Part shown: positions 33,101 through 41,392 of the stretch, piece by piece | How the letters are laid out: each line of letters opens with the position of its first letter | Numbering within the stretch: position 1 is the first letter of the stretch | Assembly: GCA_027574665.1 (NCBI GenBank) | Contig: CM050656.1 | Location: forward strand, 11,979,501 to 12,043,500 | Reading direction: 5' to 3' | DNA: 64,000 nt | Origin: Rhynochetos jubatus | Taxonomy: Eukaryota > Chordata > Aves > Eurypygiformes > Rhynochetidae | Position numbers and translations under genes: made by a program | The notes under the pieces: model-generated | What the model saw: the letters and a program-made list of their open reading frames with translations, nothing else | What the model was told of the DNA's origin: nothing | Database searches by the model: none

Positions 33101-33533
33101 AACACACTTCACGCTTACTCCACAAAATGGGAATTTTAAAGACAACTGAAAATATCCCAGGCCAGGCCTAGCTCACCAGGACACCACTCACACAGCTCCA
33201 GCTTAAATACCGCCCCAAATGCCACATCCCAGTTAACTGAGACCACCAGGAACACTGGAGCGGGGCCCTCCAGGCACTTCAAGACAGTCCCAGAAAGACT
33301 GAAAATAAAGGGACTATGGTAGGAACATGCTTTATCCCATCTTTTTTCTAATATTTACCCCAGACACCACATGCAAGGTACAGTCAGTGCCCAGAAAACA
33401 ATCAGCAGCCCGTCGGGACGTCGCAGTTCACCTTATCCGAGTTGATGATATCCTTTTTATTGATGGTGCCCGTGTTCTCCGACTCCACGCCGCCCAGCTC
33501 CAGGATGTCCCGCACGTCTGCGCCCGTCGCCAT
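6156..33533 (-). CDS. DMAP1: DMAP1, DNMT1-associated protein 1 (spliced gene)
   Basis: Nine coding exons join in frame: 33533-33432, 30708-30617, 30028-29833, 25474-25316, 24164-23997, 23020-22835, 19927-19856, 8399-8327 and 6502-6219. All introns are GT-AG. Residues 1-444 follow vertebrate DMAP1 almost residue for residue, starting MATGADVRDILELGG. A SANT/Myb-like segment lies at about 149-200 (DDAWTKAETDHLFDLARRFD). A basic, charged helical region at 240-295 leads into the DMAP1-specific domain (about 240-400). DMAP1 is the Swc4/Eaf2 homologue, a nuclear subunit of the TIP60/NuA4 acetyltransferase and SRCAP H2A.Z-exchange complexes, and a DNMT1 partner. The end is uncertain. Human continues after PNS with a 19-residue Ser/Lys-rich exon that I cannot find. 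Reading through the last donor adds 20 unrelated residues to a stop at 6156-6158, giving 464 aa against 467 in human. The gene spans over 27 kb, much longer than the roughly 8 kb I recall for human. Confidence 0.95.
6219..6502 (-). CDS. DMAP1: DMAP1 coding exon 9 (residues 350-444)
   Basis: It encodes DLNPMPTEEIVQMFNELR, the LVLLYELKQAFANCEYELQ helix and a diverged linker, ending VVGAPLTPNS. The acceptor is CTCCCTAG. The donor TCG|GTGAGA follows at the position where the human protein crosses to its last exon. If it is not used, translation stops at 6156-6158. Confidence 0.92.
7537..7565. repeat. Homopyrimidine mirror repeat (T12-C9-T8)
   Basis: Uninterrupted T12, C9 and T8 runs form a mirror-symmetric homopurine-homopyrimidine tract in the last DMAP1 intron. 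Such tracts can adopt H-DNA (triplex) in vitro. Run lengths may be affected by sequencing error. Confidence 0.8.
7634..7652 (-). promoter_or_regulatory. ZNF143/Staf-like binding site in DMAP1 intron
   Basis: Read on the minus strand, the site is ACTACAGGTCCCAGCATGC, differing at two central positions from the ZNF143 SBS motif ACTACAATTCCCAGCATGC. About 90 bp downstream on the plus strand is a strong splice donor (GTG|GTAAGTGAAC at 7741). ZNF143 sites normally lie in promoters, so a small antisense or alternative promoter is possible. The motif match is seen. The promoter role is inference. Confidence 0.55.
8327..8399 (-). CDS. DMAP1: DMAP1 coding exon 8 (residues 326-349)
   Basis: A 73-base exon encoding MKLPSSVGQKKIKALEQM through ELGV, ending in phase 1. 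Acceptor TTCCAG, donor G|GTGAGT. It is separated from exon 7 by the 11,456-bp intron 8400-19855. Confidence 0.93.
8660..8910. promoter_or_regulatory. Candidate regulatory island in DMAP1 intron
   Basis: An AT-richer segment just upstream of exon 8 contains a TCF/LEF-like CATCAAAGG and CTAATGTGCAATG, TGATTAGACTC motifs, with no coding potential. Function is inference. Confidence 0.25.
10480..10591. repeat. Perfect 55-bp tandem duplication
   Basis: Two identical 55-bp copies (10480-10534 and 10535-10589) plus two bases of a third lie in the large DMAP1 intron. The absence of any mismatch suggests a recent duplication or a variable-number locus. Confidence 0.92.
11190..11490. promoter_or_regulatory. 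Candidate conserved noncoding element C (DMAP1 intron)
   Basis: An AT-rich island with TCAATTAAGC, CATCATTAAG, CTAATATC, CTAAATGAG and GATAATCTG motifs, flanked by GC-richer DNA. It has no open reading frame and no repeat signature. Confidence 0.35.
11935..12240. promoter_or_regulatory. Candidate conserved noncoding element D (DMAP1 intron)
   Basis: AT-rich island with TTATTATCTTTAAAG, ATAATAATAATACC, ACTGATTAGCC and TTATAATTAC motifs. It resembles a developmental enhancer in composition only. Confidence 0.3.
12525..12765. promoter_or_regulatory. Homeodomain-motif cluster in DMAP1 intron (element E)
   Basis: Within about 75 bp (12548-12622) there are several TAAT/ATTA cores, including CTAATTCG, CTAATGATTAGG, AAATTAATTGC, CTAATTGGC and CATTAAATG. 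This density is typical of deeply conserved homeobox-bound enhancers. Conservation itself was not tested. Confidence 0.4.
15590..15960. promoter_or_regulatory. Candidate conserved noncoding element F (DMAP1 intron)
   Basis: It contains GTGCAATCAATACAAAG, AAATTATTAATTGC, AAGTAATTAAATTTATC, TTGCATTAATGACC and CATTTAATTG motifs. AT-rich, noncoding and unlike the flanks. Enhancer role is inference. Confidence 0.35.
18755..18850. promoter_or_regulatory. Small AT-rich island, candidate element G (DMAP1 intron)
   Basis: The segment holds CACTTGTTAG, CCAATCTCCGTTAATTA and TTATCTTAG in a compact noncoding block. Support is limited to composition and motif clustering. Confidence 0.2.
19856..19927 (-). 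CDS. DMAP1: DMAP1 coding exon 7 (residues 302-325)
   Basis: A 72-base exon encoding AVPETAGIKFPDFKSAGV through LRSQR, with acceptor TTCCAG and donor AGG|GTAGGC. It matches the human exon at this place almost exactly. Confidence 0.93.
21485..21660. promoter_or_regulatory. Element H with two related modules (DMAP1 intron)
   Basis: Two modules, at 21496-21545 and 21611-21657, share the same layout: AATTGACTC, a spacer of 17 to 21 bases, then GTTGAAAYGATGCT and TGCA. They lie 115 bp apart in the same orientation. The layout suggests either an old local duplication or two binding sites for one protein complex. Confidence 0.35.
22835..23020 (-). CDS. DMAP1: DMAP1 coding exon 6, charged helical region (residues 240-301)
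   Basis: It encodes VAEEEYLIQELRKIETRK and a long Lys/Arg/Glu-rich stretch with probable nuclear localisation signals (KAPKKKLPQKK), ending TEKP. The acceptor is CTGCAG and the donor CCT|GTAACC. Confidence 0.95.
23231..23280. repeat. Two adjacent perfect inverted repeats
   Basis: TATCACAACATC (23231-23242) is inverted at 23246-23257 with a 3-base loop. TATGGATGCT (23256-23265) is inverted at 23271-23280 with a 5-base loop. The two hairpins overlap by two bases and cannot both be complete at once. They lie in the DMAP1 intron between coding exons 5 and 6. Confidence 0.85.
23997..24164 (-). CDS. DMAP1: DMAP1 coding exon 5 (residues 184-239)
   Basis: It encodes KRSVEDLKERYYHICAKLAN through ERLYNRTPEQ, completing the SANT-like fold. 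The acceptor is TTCCCCAG and the donor CAG|GTAACC. Confidence 0.95.
25316..25474 (-). CDS. DMAP1: DMAP1 coding exon 4, SANT-like segment (residues 131-183)
   Basis: Acceptor TGTGTAG and donor AAG|GTAAG, phase 0 at both ends. It carries VPVYSEQEYQMYLHDDAW and the start of the SANT/Myb-like fold, ending RYDHQQFK. Confidence 0.95.
27062..27500 (+). mobile_element. Decayed CR1-type LINE 3' portion
   Basis: The segment tracks CR1 3' sequence with many changes: GTACAGAGAAGAGCAACAAGG near 27098, then TCTGGAACAGCTTCCCAAGG near 27357 and a stretch matching the CR1 end of the reading frame. It is old and has no intact frame. It lies in the DMAP1 intron between coding exons 3 and 4, antisense to the gene. 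Identification is from memory of CR1 consensus sequence. Confidence 0.65.
27760..28215 (+). mobile_element. Second decayed CR1/L3-like LINE 3' end
   Basis: It contains AGAAAGAAGCACCTTTGCAC and GCAGAACTCATTACC, matching the CR1/L3 'aggaagtacttcttcacac ... tggaactcattgccac' region, and ends with CCAGAAACAGAATATCGGCT before TTCTGCTCTGA, like the L3 tail. It has the same orientation as the copy just upstream, so the two may be fragments of one region or nested old insertions. Confidence 0.65.
29833..30028 (-). CDS. DMAP1: DMAP1 coding exon 3 (residues 65-130)
   Basis: Acceptor CTCAG and donor AAA|GTAAGT. It encodes DAPPLLPSDTTQGYRT, the PWKWMPFTNPARKDGAM core and ends DYPFARFNK. This is the most conserved N-terminal block of the family. 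Confidence 0.95.
30617..30708 (-). CDS. DMAP1: DMAP1 coding exon 2 (residues 35 to first two bases of 65)
   Basis: The acceptor is TTTGTTTCAG and the donor AA|GTAAGG, phase 2. It encodes KKSKKSSETLTFKRPEG onward to LLYSDK, identical in register to human DMAP1. Confidence 0.95.
33432..33533 (-). CDS. DMAP1: DMAP1 coding exon 1 (residues 1-34)
   Basis: It begins with ATG at 33533-33531 and encodes MATGADVRDILELGG through INSDK, then meets donor AAG|GTGAAC in phase 0. The N-terminus matches known DMAP1, which fixes the start. The preceding exon sequence is GGAGAG. Confidence 0.95.
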
Positions 33534-33588
33534 CTCTCCGCCTGTCCGCTGGCCTTCTCTGCCGCCGTCCTGTCCGTCCCCTCCAGTT
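33534..33588 (-). other. DMAP1: DMAP1 5' UTR portion adjacent to the start codon
   Basis: A good acceptor (TTCCCCGCACCCCAG, ending at 33589) lies 55 bp before the ATG. If used, these 55 bases are the 5' UTR on the first coding exon. Confidence 0.4.
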
Positions 33589-33646
33589 CTGGGGTGCGGG
33601 GAACCAGGGGACCGGGGTTAACGTGCACCTCCCGCGCGGGCTATCC

Positions 33647-33776
33647 CGTGTACGCGCAAACACGCGTAGGTGCGTACATATACGCACGGATATCTACGCA
33701 CGTACACGTGTGTGCGTGCTTATGTATCTATGCATACGCGCACACACGTATGTCTACACACACACCCCCCCTCAGC
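33647..33776. repeat. Alternating purine-pyrimidine (Z-DNA-like) tract
   Basis: About 130 bases are dominated by GT, CG, TA and CA steps (for example TACGCGCAAACACGCG and ATGCATACGCGCACACACG), with few breaks in alternation. It is not a clean microsatellite. It sits about 115-245 bp upstream of the DMAP1 ATG, within the proposed 5' UTR intron. Confidence 0.75.
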
Positions 33777-33963
33777 CGCCTCCCCATCCCCCCTCAGGCC
33801 CAACAACGGGGCCTTGTACCCGGCCGGTCCCGGCGGCCACGCGGGCCGAGCACGCGGCCCAGAACCCCGCAGCAGCGTCCCGGGAAGCCCGCGGGAGGAC
33901 GAGCGGGACGAGGCGCCGCCGTGGGAGCACAGTAACACCGAACCAAACCGATCCCGCGCTCAC

Positions 33964-34060
33964 CCACCGGCGCCGGCTCCGCAACCACCGGGACGGTGCG
34001 ACACCCACAGGGTCCCGGGTAGCGCCACTTCCGCTCCCGCCTAGCGGCGCCCGGAAGTGC
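33964..34060 (-). promoter_or_regulatory. DMAP1: DMAP1 promoter and probable 5' noncoding exon
   Basis: A TATA-less CpG-rich segment carries two inverted ETS sites, CACTTCCG (34026-34033) and CGGAAGTG (34052-34059), typical of housekeeping promoters. On the minus strand a strong donor (GTG|GGTGAGCG, exon end at 33964) follows about 60 bp further on. It would splice across about 375 bp to the acceptor at 33589. The transcription start is expected between these landmarks. The ETS sites are seen. The noncoding exon is inference. Confidence 0.5.
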
Positions 34061-37000
34061 CCGGAGCCCTTTGGGGGACGCACCCGCGGGGGTGAGGGGA
34101 GCGGTAGCGGGTTCGCGCCCCGCTGTGGGCAGGTCGCGGCCGCCCCGGGCCTGGTGCTGCTTCTCCCGGGGCCCAGCGGCAGCACCGGGACCCGGTCGGG
34201 GCCGACGTACCTCCTTCTCCGCTCCGGACGGAGAGCCCGCTGCAGGCAGGACTCGCTGCCGTGCCAGGAGGTGGCAGCACAACCGTGCTCGGCCTGGGGC
34301 CACCCCCCAACCTCCGTCGGGCCCGCGGCCGGGAGTCGCCCCGTGCGTGGGAGCAGCGCGCACGGGGCCGTCCGTGGTGCCCCCAGCCTCGCCCCAGGTG
34401 GCGAGCCACGGGTGTCTGTTCTCCCGGGTGGCTGGGCTGTGCCCCGGCGGGGGCTGTGGGGCAGAGACAGGCAGTCCCCACCCCACAGCCTGCCCGGCAC
34501 GATGCCAGAGGGCAGCCCGGTGCAGTGCCCTGCTCTGCCGGGGGTCCCAGTTCCCCACAGAGCTCGTGAGGAGCTTTCTCTCCTCCTGGCTGGGTCCCGA
34601 GGTGCTGGCCCGTGGCTGTCGCACCCTCTGGCCTTGCCAGCGGCGGCCCAGCCGTGCCAAGTGGCCACCTGCCAGGCGGGCAGTGCACCATGGGCTGCCC
34701 ATCCCGGCTTCGTTGTACAAAGCGTGTGCTCCTCGCTCCGTGCTTGGCAAGAAAATCCTCCTGAAGCACTCCAGAGCTGCACGCTCACCTGAGGCTGCGG
34801 GCAGCCAGGAGGGAAAGTTTTATTAATAAGATTGTTCCGTTTCCTCTTCCCTGTGGGAAGAGAGTTCCGCTGCAACAAAGCAGGAGCAAGCCTGCCTGGC
34901 AGAGGTTTGTCCGAAGCAGAAGGTTTTGGCGTCGGGCACAGGGATCTGCCAAGCACCTTGGTTTGCCCTAAGCGGGATGTCCCTGAGGGCATCTCTTTCT
35001 CCTGTACAGCAGCCCTGAGATGAGCTGAACCCCACTGTGCCGGGGTGACTCTGGCACACAGCCCCTCAGTGCCAGCCAGGCTCTGCTGGAGTGCTGCTGT
35101 TCCCATCCCACTGGTGATCCCTTCCCACAGGGACAGACACATCACTGTGCCCCAACAGGAACTGGTGACACCCCCAGAGTGTCATCTGTTGTCCCCAAGA
35201 GTCATTTAACCCCTTTTCTGCCTCATCCCCTGCTGCCAGGGATGGCTTCTAGCATCTTGGCCCTTCTTCACACAAGGACAGAGCTGATCCCGATGTTTCT
35301 CCTGTCTTGCTCATTTACCTTCAGCTCTGCCACATCCACCCAAGTCCTCCCCTCATCAGCACATGGGGCCGTTCCTAATAATTTCTAGCACCTTCCCTTG
35401 CTCTCTCACCACAGCTGGTTGGGAGGTGGGGTCCACGCTCTGGGTCTGCAGGGGGAGACAGCGCTTCCCCAGCACTGTCCTCCTCTGCCTTTATGGCCTC
35501 ACCCTTGCTCTGCCTGCCTGGCACTGCTGCTCCAGGGAGAGCTTAGTAGGACCGGAGAAAGAGGGCATCTGGTTTTGCCCCTTGCTGAAATGTGGTTCAC
35601 AGTCTGTTCATGCAGTTAAACAGCACTTACAGAAAACAAAACTAGTCCAGAAATAAAATCCAGAGACAGGTGGCCATTCAATGGTCCTGGAGTTTGATTA
35701 TATCCCCCATTTTTTAGGCCTGACTCAGCCCAAGCTCTGCCCCAATGCCAGATGACCAACTCAACAACCTAATTCAGTAGCACCTTTTGTGCTCCTCTAC
35801 CCAAATTAACAGCTTTTTAACCTCATGAAAGGTGGAGATTGTGGGCAGCTGGGTTGAGTTATTCACAGCCTGCCTCCCCGCACCTTCCTGAGCGTGGGTG
35901 TCACTGCAGGTCCGTGTCCCACCTGAAGCTGTATGGACCTGCAAGCAAAACACATTAGCTGGGTGCTTCTGCTAACCTGATCAGCAGTGGAGCAATTAGC
36001 ACTGCCTTCAAAAGAGCCCAGAGGTGTTGTTTCTGGACAGTAGCTGCTGCCTCCCAGAGCTTGCACGGCCTGCAAAGGGCAAAGGGACACAGCAGGAGAC
36101 CTTCATCTGCCTGGACATGTCTGGTGCATCCTTGAGAGTCCTGCTTGGGAACATGTGCCCAGGTCTGTCTCCTCCCTGGGATCCTGCCTTGCCAAGGCAT
36201 GGGGAGAGCCCGGGGGATGTAGTGGGTCAGGGAAAGCCAGCGATGGCAGGGAGCCCAGTGCTCCTGTACCCTGGGACTTTGGCAGAGGGACAACAAAAGC
36301 CAACAGCACTGTCGCTGCAACCCCATCATCCACCTCCTGCCAGGCGCAGGGTGCCAAGCCTGGGCGACCTCACTGCCACCCAGCAGCTGGGGGAAGGATG
36401 TCCCCCACACAGAGACCTGACAGGAAGGCAGCACTGGCCCCCTCCCAGTCAGCTGCCTGCCCACCCAGGGTCCTGAGGGAAGGATGCTCCAAATGCCCTT
36501 TGCCTGTGTCCCAGCTGCCAGGCATGGCCAAAGGTGGCCTCAGGCCAGAGGTGTGCGTGCCTCCAGACCAGGGCTCAAGGTGTGCGTGTCTACCAGCCTG
36601 GCACCAGCGGAGGAGGACAAGTGCAAACACCATGGCCAGTGGGGTGGGAGGAGGTTATCTGGGGCCCAGCAGTGGAAAAACTCTTGGTGTATGACTAAGG
36701 CATGATAGCACCAGGTGTGGGTCCAGGCATGGTGAGCGAGCCGGGGAGTTATCGCTTCCCCGTGGGTTCAGGTGCCTGAAGCCAAATGTTTCCTAAGGGT
36801 GCGGTGACAACCACAGCCCCGTTATCACGGCGCCTGGCCCACCCCAAGCGGCGGGGACATGAGGGCAGGCTGCTGGACATTCCCCCGTGGCAGGGATGGG
36901 ACACTTCCCACCAGCCCACTGGGAGCAGGGACACCAGCCCTGGGAGCATCCTTCAGCAGGGACTCCCCATCCCTAGACTCCCACCTTGTGTTGTGGTGAG

Positions 37001-39740
37001 GAAAGCCCCTCCAAGCACCCTCAAATCATCCCTCCCACCCCAGAGCACCCAGGCTCCTTCCCACCTCTAGCACCTGCATCCCCTCCCCAGCTCCATGCTG
37101 TCTCCATGGACCGCAGCAACCCCAGGGTCAAGCTCTAGGGAAGTAGCCCTCCCAGACCTGCAACCTCCCCTTCTCCCCACAGCCCCACATCCCCAGACCA
37201 GCTTTGTGGGACTTGTTTGCTGCAGCACAGGGGATCCCCATAAACTGGGTCACCCCCCAGGCGGTGGAAACCCACCGGAACTGCTCTTTTGTGCCCCTCC
37301 TCCAGGCACGAAACCCCCAGGGCCCTGCTCCTGCTGGCAGGTGACTGCAGCATGCAAGGCCATGATGCAGCTGTGACTCACTCCTCTGCCGGGAGGTGTT
37401 TCTCCATGCCTCACTCCTTCCCTTCCCCATTTGCCTTCCCGCTGTGGCAGTTCAGCTGCACCCCAGAGCCATGGGACTGAGCTTTAAGGTTTGCAGGGGG
37501 GCTCAGAGACCTCTGTATTGCCCAGCACTACATCTCCTGGGGCCTTTTTTGCCTGGAGGTGACCAAAGAGGGAGGGGAAGGCCGGGCTGGCAGATGTCCT
37601 GGATCAGGCTCTGCGTGGGCCTGGTGTGGGCACCTTGGCATTGCCCTGTCAGCCAATTTTTCCTCTGCACTGTCCCTGCAGCAGCCCAGTGTGTGATCCA
37701 GGACACCAAGACCTGCCCCAGGCTGGGCCAGTCACAGACCCAGGGGTTGTATGGGTCAATCAGCCCTTCAGGAACCAGCCTGGCTTCGCCAGAGCATCCC
37801 ACCCTCCTCCAGCACAGCACACGCCGTTAGTGCCGCATCTCCTCCAAAGCAGCATCCTACACGGTTGACCGGTGCATTTTGGGTCCCCATGTGCCCCTGC
37901 CAGGATGGGGCAAAGCGCTTTCCAGCTGACTGCGGGTGCACGGACCGCAGGCAGGGATTGTGCCTCAGCCCTGCCTTCCTCAGCACTGCCGAGGGTGTTT
38001 TCTTGCTGCCCTCATCGCTTTCCAGGGCAGGTTTTGCTGGGGTTGGGACTGGGCTCCCTCCTCCTCCAACGGACACTGCATCTTGGCCCAGGCAATTGGA
38101 AGAGGGTGTTTTTTATTAACAACAAATTAACCGTAATTGCCATTTCCACTACAGCCACTCCTCGCCCAGGCAAGGTTCCCAGCCACGCCGGTCCCTGTGA
38201 CCGCCATGCCCCATCGTGTGCCCGAAGGAGCGCCTTGCCCCGGGCCTGGGGGAGCGAACCTGGGGTGGCTCTGCCTGGAGAAGGAGCCAAAGCGTCTTCC
38301 CCTGCTCTCGCCTCCATGTAAGGCAGCGGCAGCAGAGCTGGGCCCCGCTCCCGCCCCAGCACAGCGATGATGAAAGGCGAGGAAGAACTGGTTTGTGCTC
38401 TGATCTCAGAGCTGAACCTCAAAACAGCCGCGAACCGTCACTCTGGCTCCCAGGATGCTTAGGGAGGACAGGACAGCAGAGCCAGCCTTTCCAGTGGGAC
38501 AGGATGGTTGGAGAAATTCATCGTTCCCCTGGAAATAAAAATAATAATCATAATAAAAACACAAAGCCAGAGATTACTTATACGCACACAAACACACAGG
38601 CACGCACTCTCTCCCCATCTGGCTTTGCCAGCCTGACTCATCGCTAATTCAAACAGCCCACACCTTTCCCTCTCCCTCTCCTTCCATGGGACGTTTTGAA
38701 CGAGACTCCAGGGAAGAGGCAGCAGTTTTGCTCCAGCCACCCACCACTGTCAGACTCTCGCTCTTGGGTACTGGGGGTCCCAGGAGCAAGATATCCCCAG
38801 TACCCCATCACAGGTCCCTTGTGTCCCAGTACAGCCACCCCTGCGCAGGCACCTCTCAAAGTGGGGCAAGCAGAGGGCGGAGGCGGCTGTGGAAAGGACA
38901 AGTGATTGAGCCCGGTGGATCTGTGACACCTGTGGCTGCAGTCCCATGGTCCCAGTCCCAGGCCCGCGGGCAAGATGCGACATCCCAAGGTGCTGCCACC
39001 CTGCCTGGAGACACTCACACCATTGTACCTGCTCAGGGCAGACCCCAAGGCTGGACACCAGCCCTGGGACACTCAGCCTAACCCCAAAACACTAGCCACC
39101 CCTCAGGGAGGCATCAGTCCCGCTCTGCCATTCCCATCTTTTTCCAGCTTGACTCTCCACAGTTGCAAGCAGGGAAGAAGCGGGATCAGCCCTGCCCAGG
39201 CTATGCTGGCAGCACAGCTACATCCCGTTTCCGCTTGCGGGGCGAGGAGCTCCAGGGCATCCCCCGGCCCTGGCCGGCTGCCGGGGGTTGTGGCAGCAAG
39301 CACGGGAGGAGGAAGCCACCACCACCCTGGGCCAGGGCACCACACAGCCCATACAGCGCGCACCCTGCACAGTGTCAGGTCCGGACAAGCCCCAGCTTTC
39401 TGAGGGATGCGTGCATCACAGGTAATCAGCCGTGGGAGGGAGGGATGGAGCCAGACCTGCTTGCTGAGCTCGGGACCTGCCAGCACGCTTGTGCTGAGTC
39501 ACCACCTATTAACGCAGGGAAACCTCAGCACCTGAACCCCGCCAAGCTGACGGGCCACCCCCAGGAGGACAGCAGGGACAGCACACTGGGCCAAGCGGCT
39601 GCCACCGACCTCCCTGCTGTGACCACAAGGCCGGTGCTGCAGCAGTCCCGCTGCAGGGGACAGCGGGACAGGACTGCTCAGGAGGCAGACGGGACCAGCA
39701 AGGCTCCCGGTACGGTTTCGGCTGCCATTCCTCTCAGCAG
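34061..39740. other. Interval between DMAP1 and KLF17, no recognised gene
   Basis: The segment is GC-rich near DMAP1 and mixed further on. Long frames on both strands at 33.8-35.1 kb are low-complexity and conflict with one another. No C2H2 finger remnant is present, so there is no counterpart of the KLF18 locus known between these genes in human. A minus-strand AATAAA with GC-rich flanks lies at 34818-34823 and could end an unrecognised transcript. Confidence 0.45.
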
Positions 39741-39749
39741 TGACTCACC

Positions 39750-39865
39750 GCAGGACCAGTCACGCCATCCCTGTGCCACAATTGCCCCACGTACAGATTA
39801 GGTAAACTGAGGCACGGGGAAGTGAGGTGACTCAAGAGCTGTTGCACAGGAGATGCTGCTCAGAT
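39750..39865 (-). mobile_element. MIR-like SINE remnant
   Basis: The plus strand reads CAGATTAGGTAAACTGAGGC then a GTGAGGTGACTCAAGAGCTG-like stretch and GCACAG. This follows the reverse complement of the MIR core (cagatgaggaaactgaggc ... gtgacttgcccaaggtcacacag). The copy is old and short, and lies about 150 bp beyond the KLF17 3' end. Confidence 0.6.
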
Positions 39866-39999
39866 GCCGAGGCTTGGGCGTTCCCCATCGATCCTCCGCA
39901 GCTAACTTAAGCAGAAATGAACATCGATATAAATATTTACTGACAAGCAAGCCCAGCCTCACCCTCTCCTTAGAAGAAAGCTTTAAAGTAAACTCTCCT

Positions 40000-41216
40000 G
40001 GCTCTTTCATGTTTACATCTTGTTTATTTATTATACAGCAGATCACAATATTTCAACAGTTTGCATATAAAGAAAAGTAACATTTCAGAGTGCGAGAGAC
40101 CTAACGTGCCCAAGCAGAGAAATGTTAATTAACAATATACACAGACGGGAACAGTGCACTTCCCAAAGCCGAGACTCATCTGCGTTCCCAGCTGGAAGAA
40201 AAAAAATACATTAAAAAAAAAAACAGAAACATTATATATTACTGCTTTGTTTAATTTACAACTTGCTTTGCAGAAGCTGCACATAAAAAGACTCATCTTG
40301 TTTGAGTTTTCTCTTTTTCCCTCTACAAAAGTTTCAAGTATAGCAGAGACCTGGGCATTCATATAGCTGGACTCACTGTCCTTTACACACTAAATTTTAA
40401 AAAGCAGCATGGGGAAGGCAGCTGCAGCAGTACCTGGTGTCATCCCGAGGGGAAGAACAAGACAAATGAAAGCAGATGAGAGCCAGGAGAGCCAATTTAG
40501 GCTCCCAACTAGAAAACTGTGGGAATGGCCAGGACCAGACTGCCTAGCGGGGTCGCAAGCTGGCAACGGAAGCATCCCCACTCCCTGTGTGGGGTGACCC
40601 TGCGCTTCCAACCCCTGCAAACCTTTAGCCACGAGCCACAGTCAGGTCCCACTCTCGCCCCATTCAGCCTGGGCTTTTGGGTCGGGAGGTTTGTTCTGAT
40701 GGCCACAACCGAGAAGACCAGCAACCCACTTCCCAGCGTTGTGACCCACGCACCCAGCGGGCACGGGTCTCCAGGCAAAACCTGGCTGGAGTCAGCCAGC
40801 ACAGTTCCTGGAGCCAGGGGGGTGCCAAGGTCAGAGGGGAAGGAAGGTTTTTAAGCTGATACCAAATACAAGCCAGGAGCTCTGGGGTGAGATCCCTGCT
40901 GCACCAGCCCGCCTCCCCACCCACTGGGTGCCCAGCTGTGGGGGAGCCCTCCAGACATTGGGAGCTGAGCAGTGGCGCCCGGCAAGGGCTAGAGACACTG
41001 CTGGCAGTTTTGCTCCCATCTACACTCCAAAGCAGGCCTTCCCCACCACTCCACTGGGCCCAGCTCTCACAGCGGGGGCAGGAGGAGAAAACTAATTATC
41101 AACTACAAGCCGAGAGGGCTGGGTGGCCAGGCTGCTCCCCAGTGCCATCCCCAGCCCGACGCTATTTACACTGTGAGCTGGCTCTGGGGACACCAAGTCC
41201 GGCCATGGCTCGCCGC
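40000..41216 (-). other. KLF17: KLF17 3' UTR
   Basis: From the stop codon at 41219-41217 the minus strand continues without another exon into AT-rich sequence. It reaches overlapping AATAAA signals at 40032-40023 (AATAAATAAA). A secondary ATTAAA lies near 40256-40251. Length about 1.2 kb, with cleavage expected near 40.0 kb. Confidence 0.7.
40023..40032 (-). terminator. KLF17: KLF17 poly(A) signal
   Basis: Two overlapping AATAAA hexamers on the minus strand, in AT-rich DNA about 1.19 kb past the stop codon. Confidence 0.7.
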
Positions 41217-41392
41217 TCACATGTGCCGCTTCATGTGGAGGGCGAGGTGGTCGGAGCGGGAGAAAGCCCGCTCGCAGAGGTGGCACTGGAAGGGTCTGTG
41301 CCCTGTGTGCTTGCGGTAATGGCGGGTCAGCTCATCGGAGCGGGCAAATTTCCAGCCACAGCCTTCCCAGGTGCAGTGGTAGGGCTTCTCAC
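41217..41392 (-). CDS. KLF17: KLF17 coding exon 3 (fingers 2 and 3)
   Basis: Acceptor CTCTGCAG. It encodes [20 protein letters not shown], then finger 3, and ends LHMKRHM followed by TGA at 41219-41217. The KLF signature linkers HTGEKPY and HTGHRPFQC are intact. Confidence 0.96.

Noticed and set aside
22400-33400. Intronic C/D-box snoRNAs in DMAP1
   Set aside because: Scattered TGATGA-like boxes were seen on the minus strand, but none with a paired CTGA box, terminal stem and suitable spacing.
33772-35145. 457-codon minus-strand frame overlapping the DMAP1 upstream region
   Set aside because: Low-complexity Pro/Gly/Arg/Ser composition, with equally long competing frames on both strands. The segment is a CpG-rich promoter region and shows no domain.
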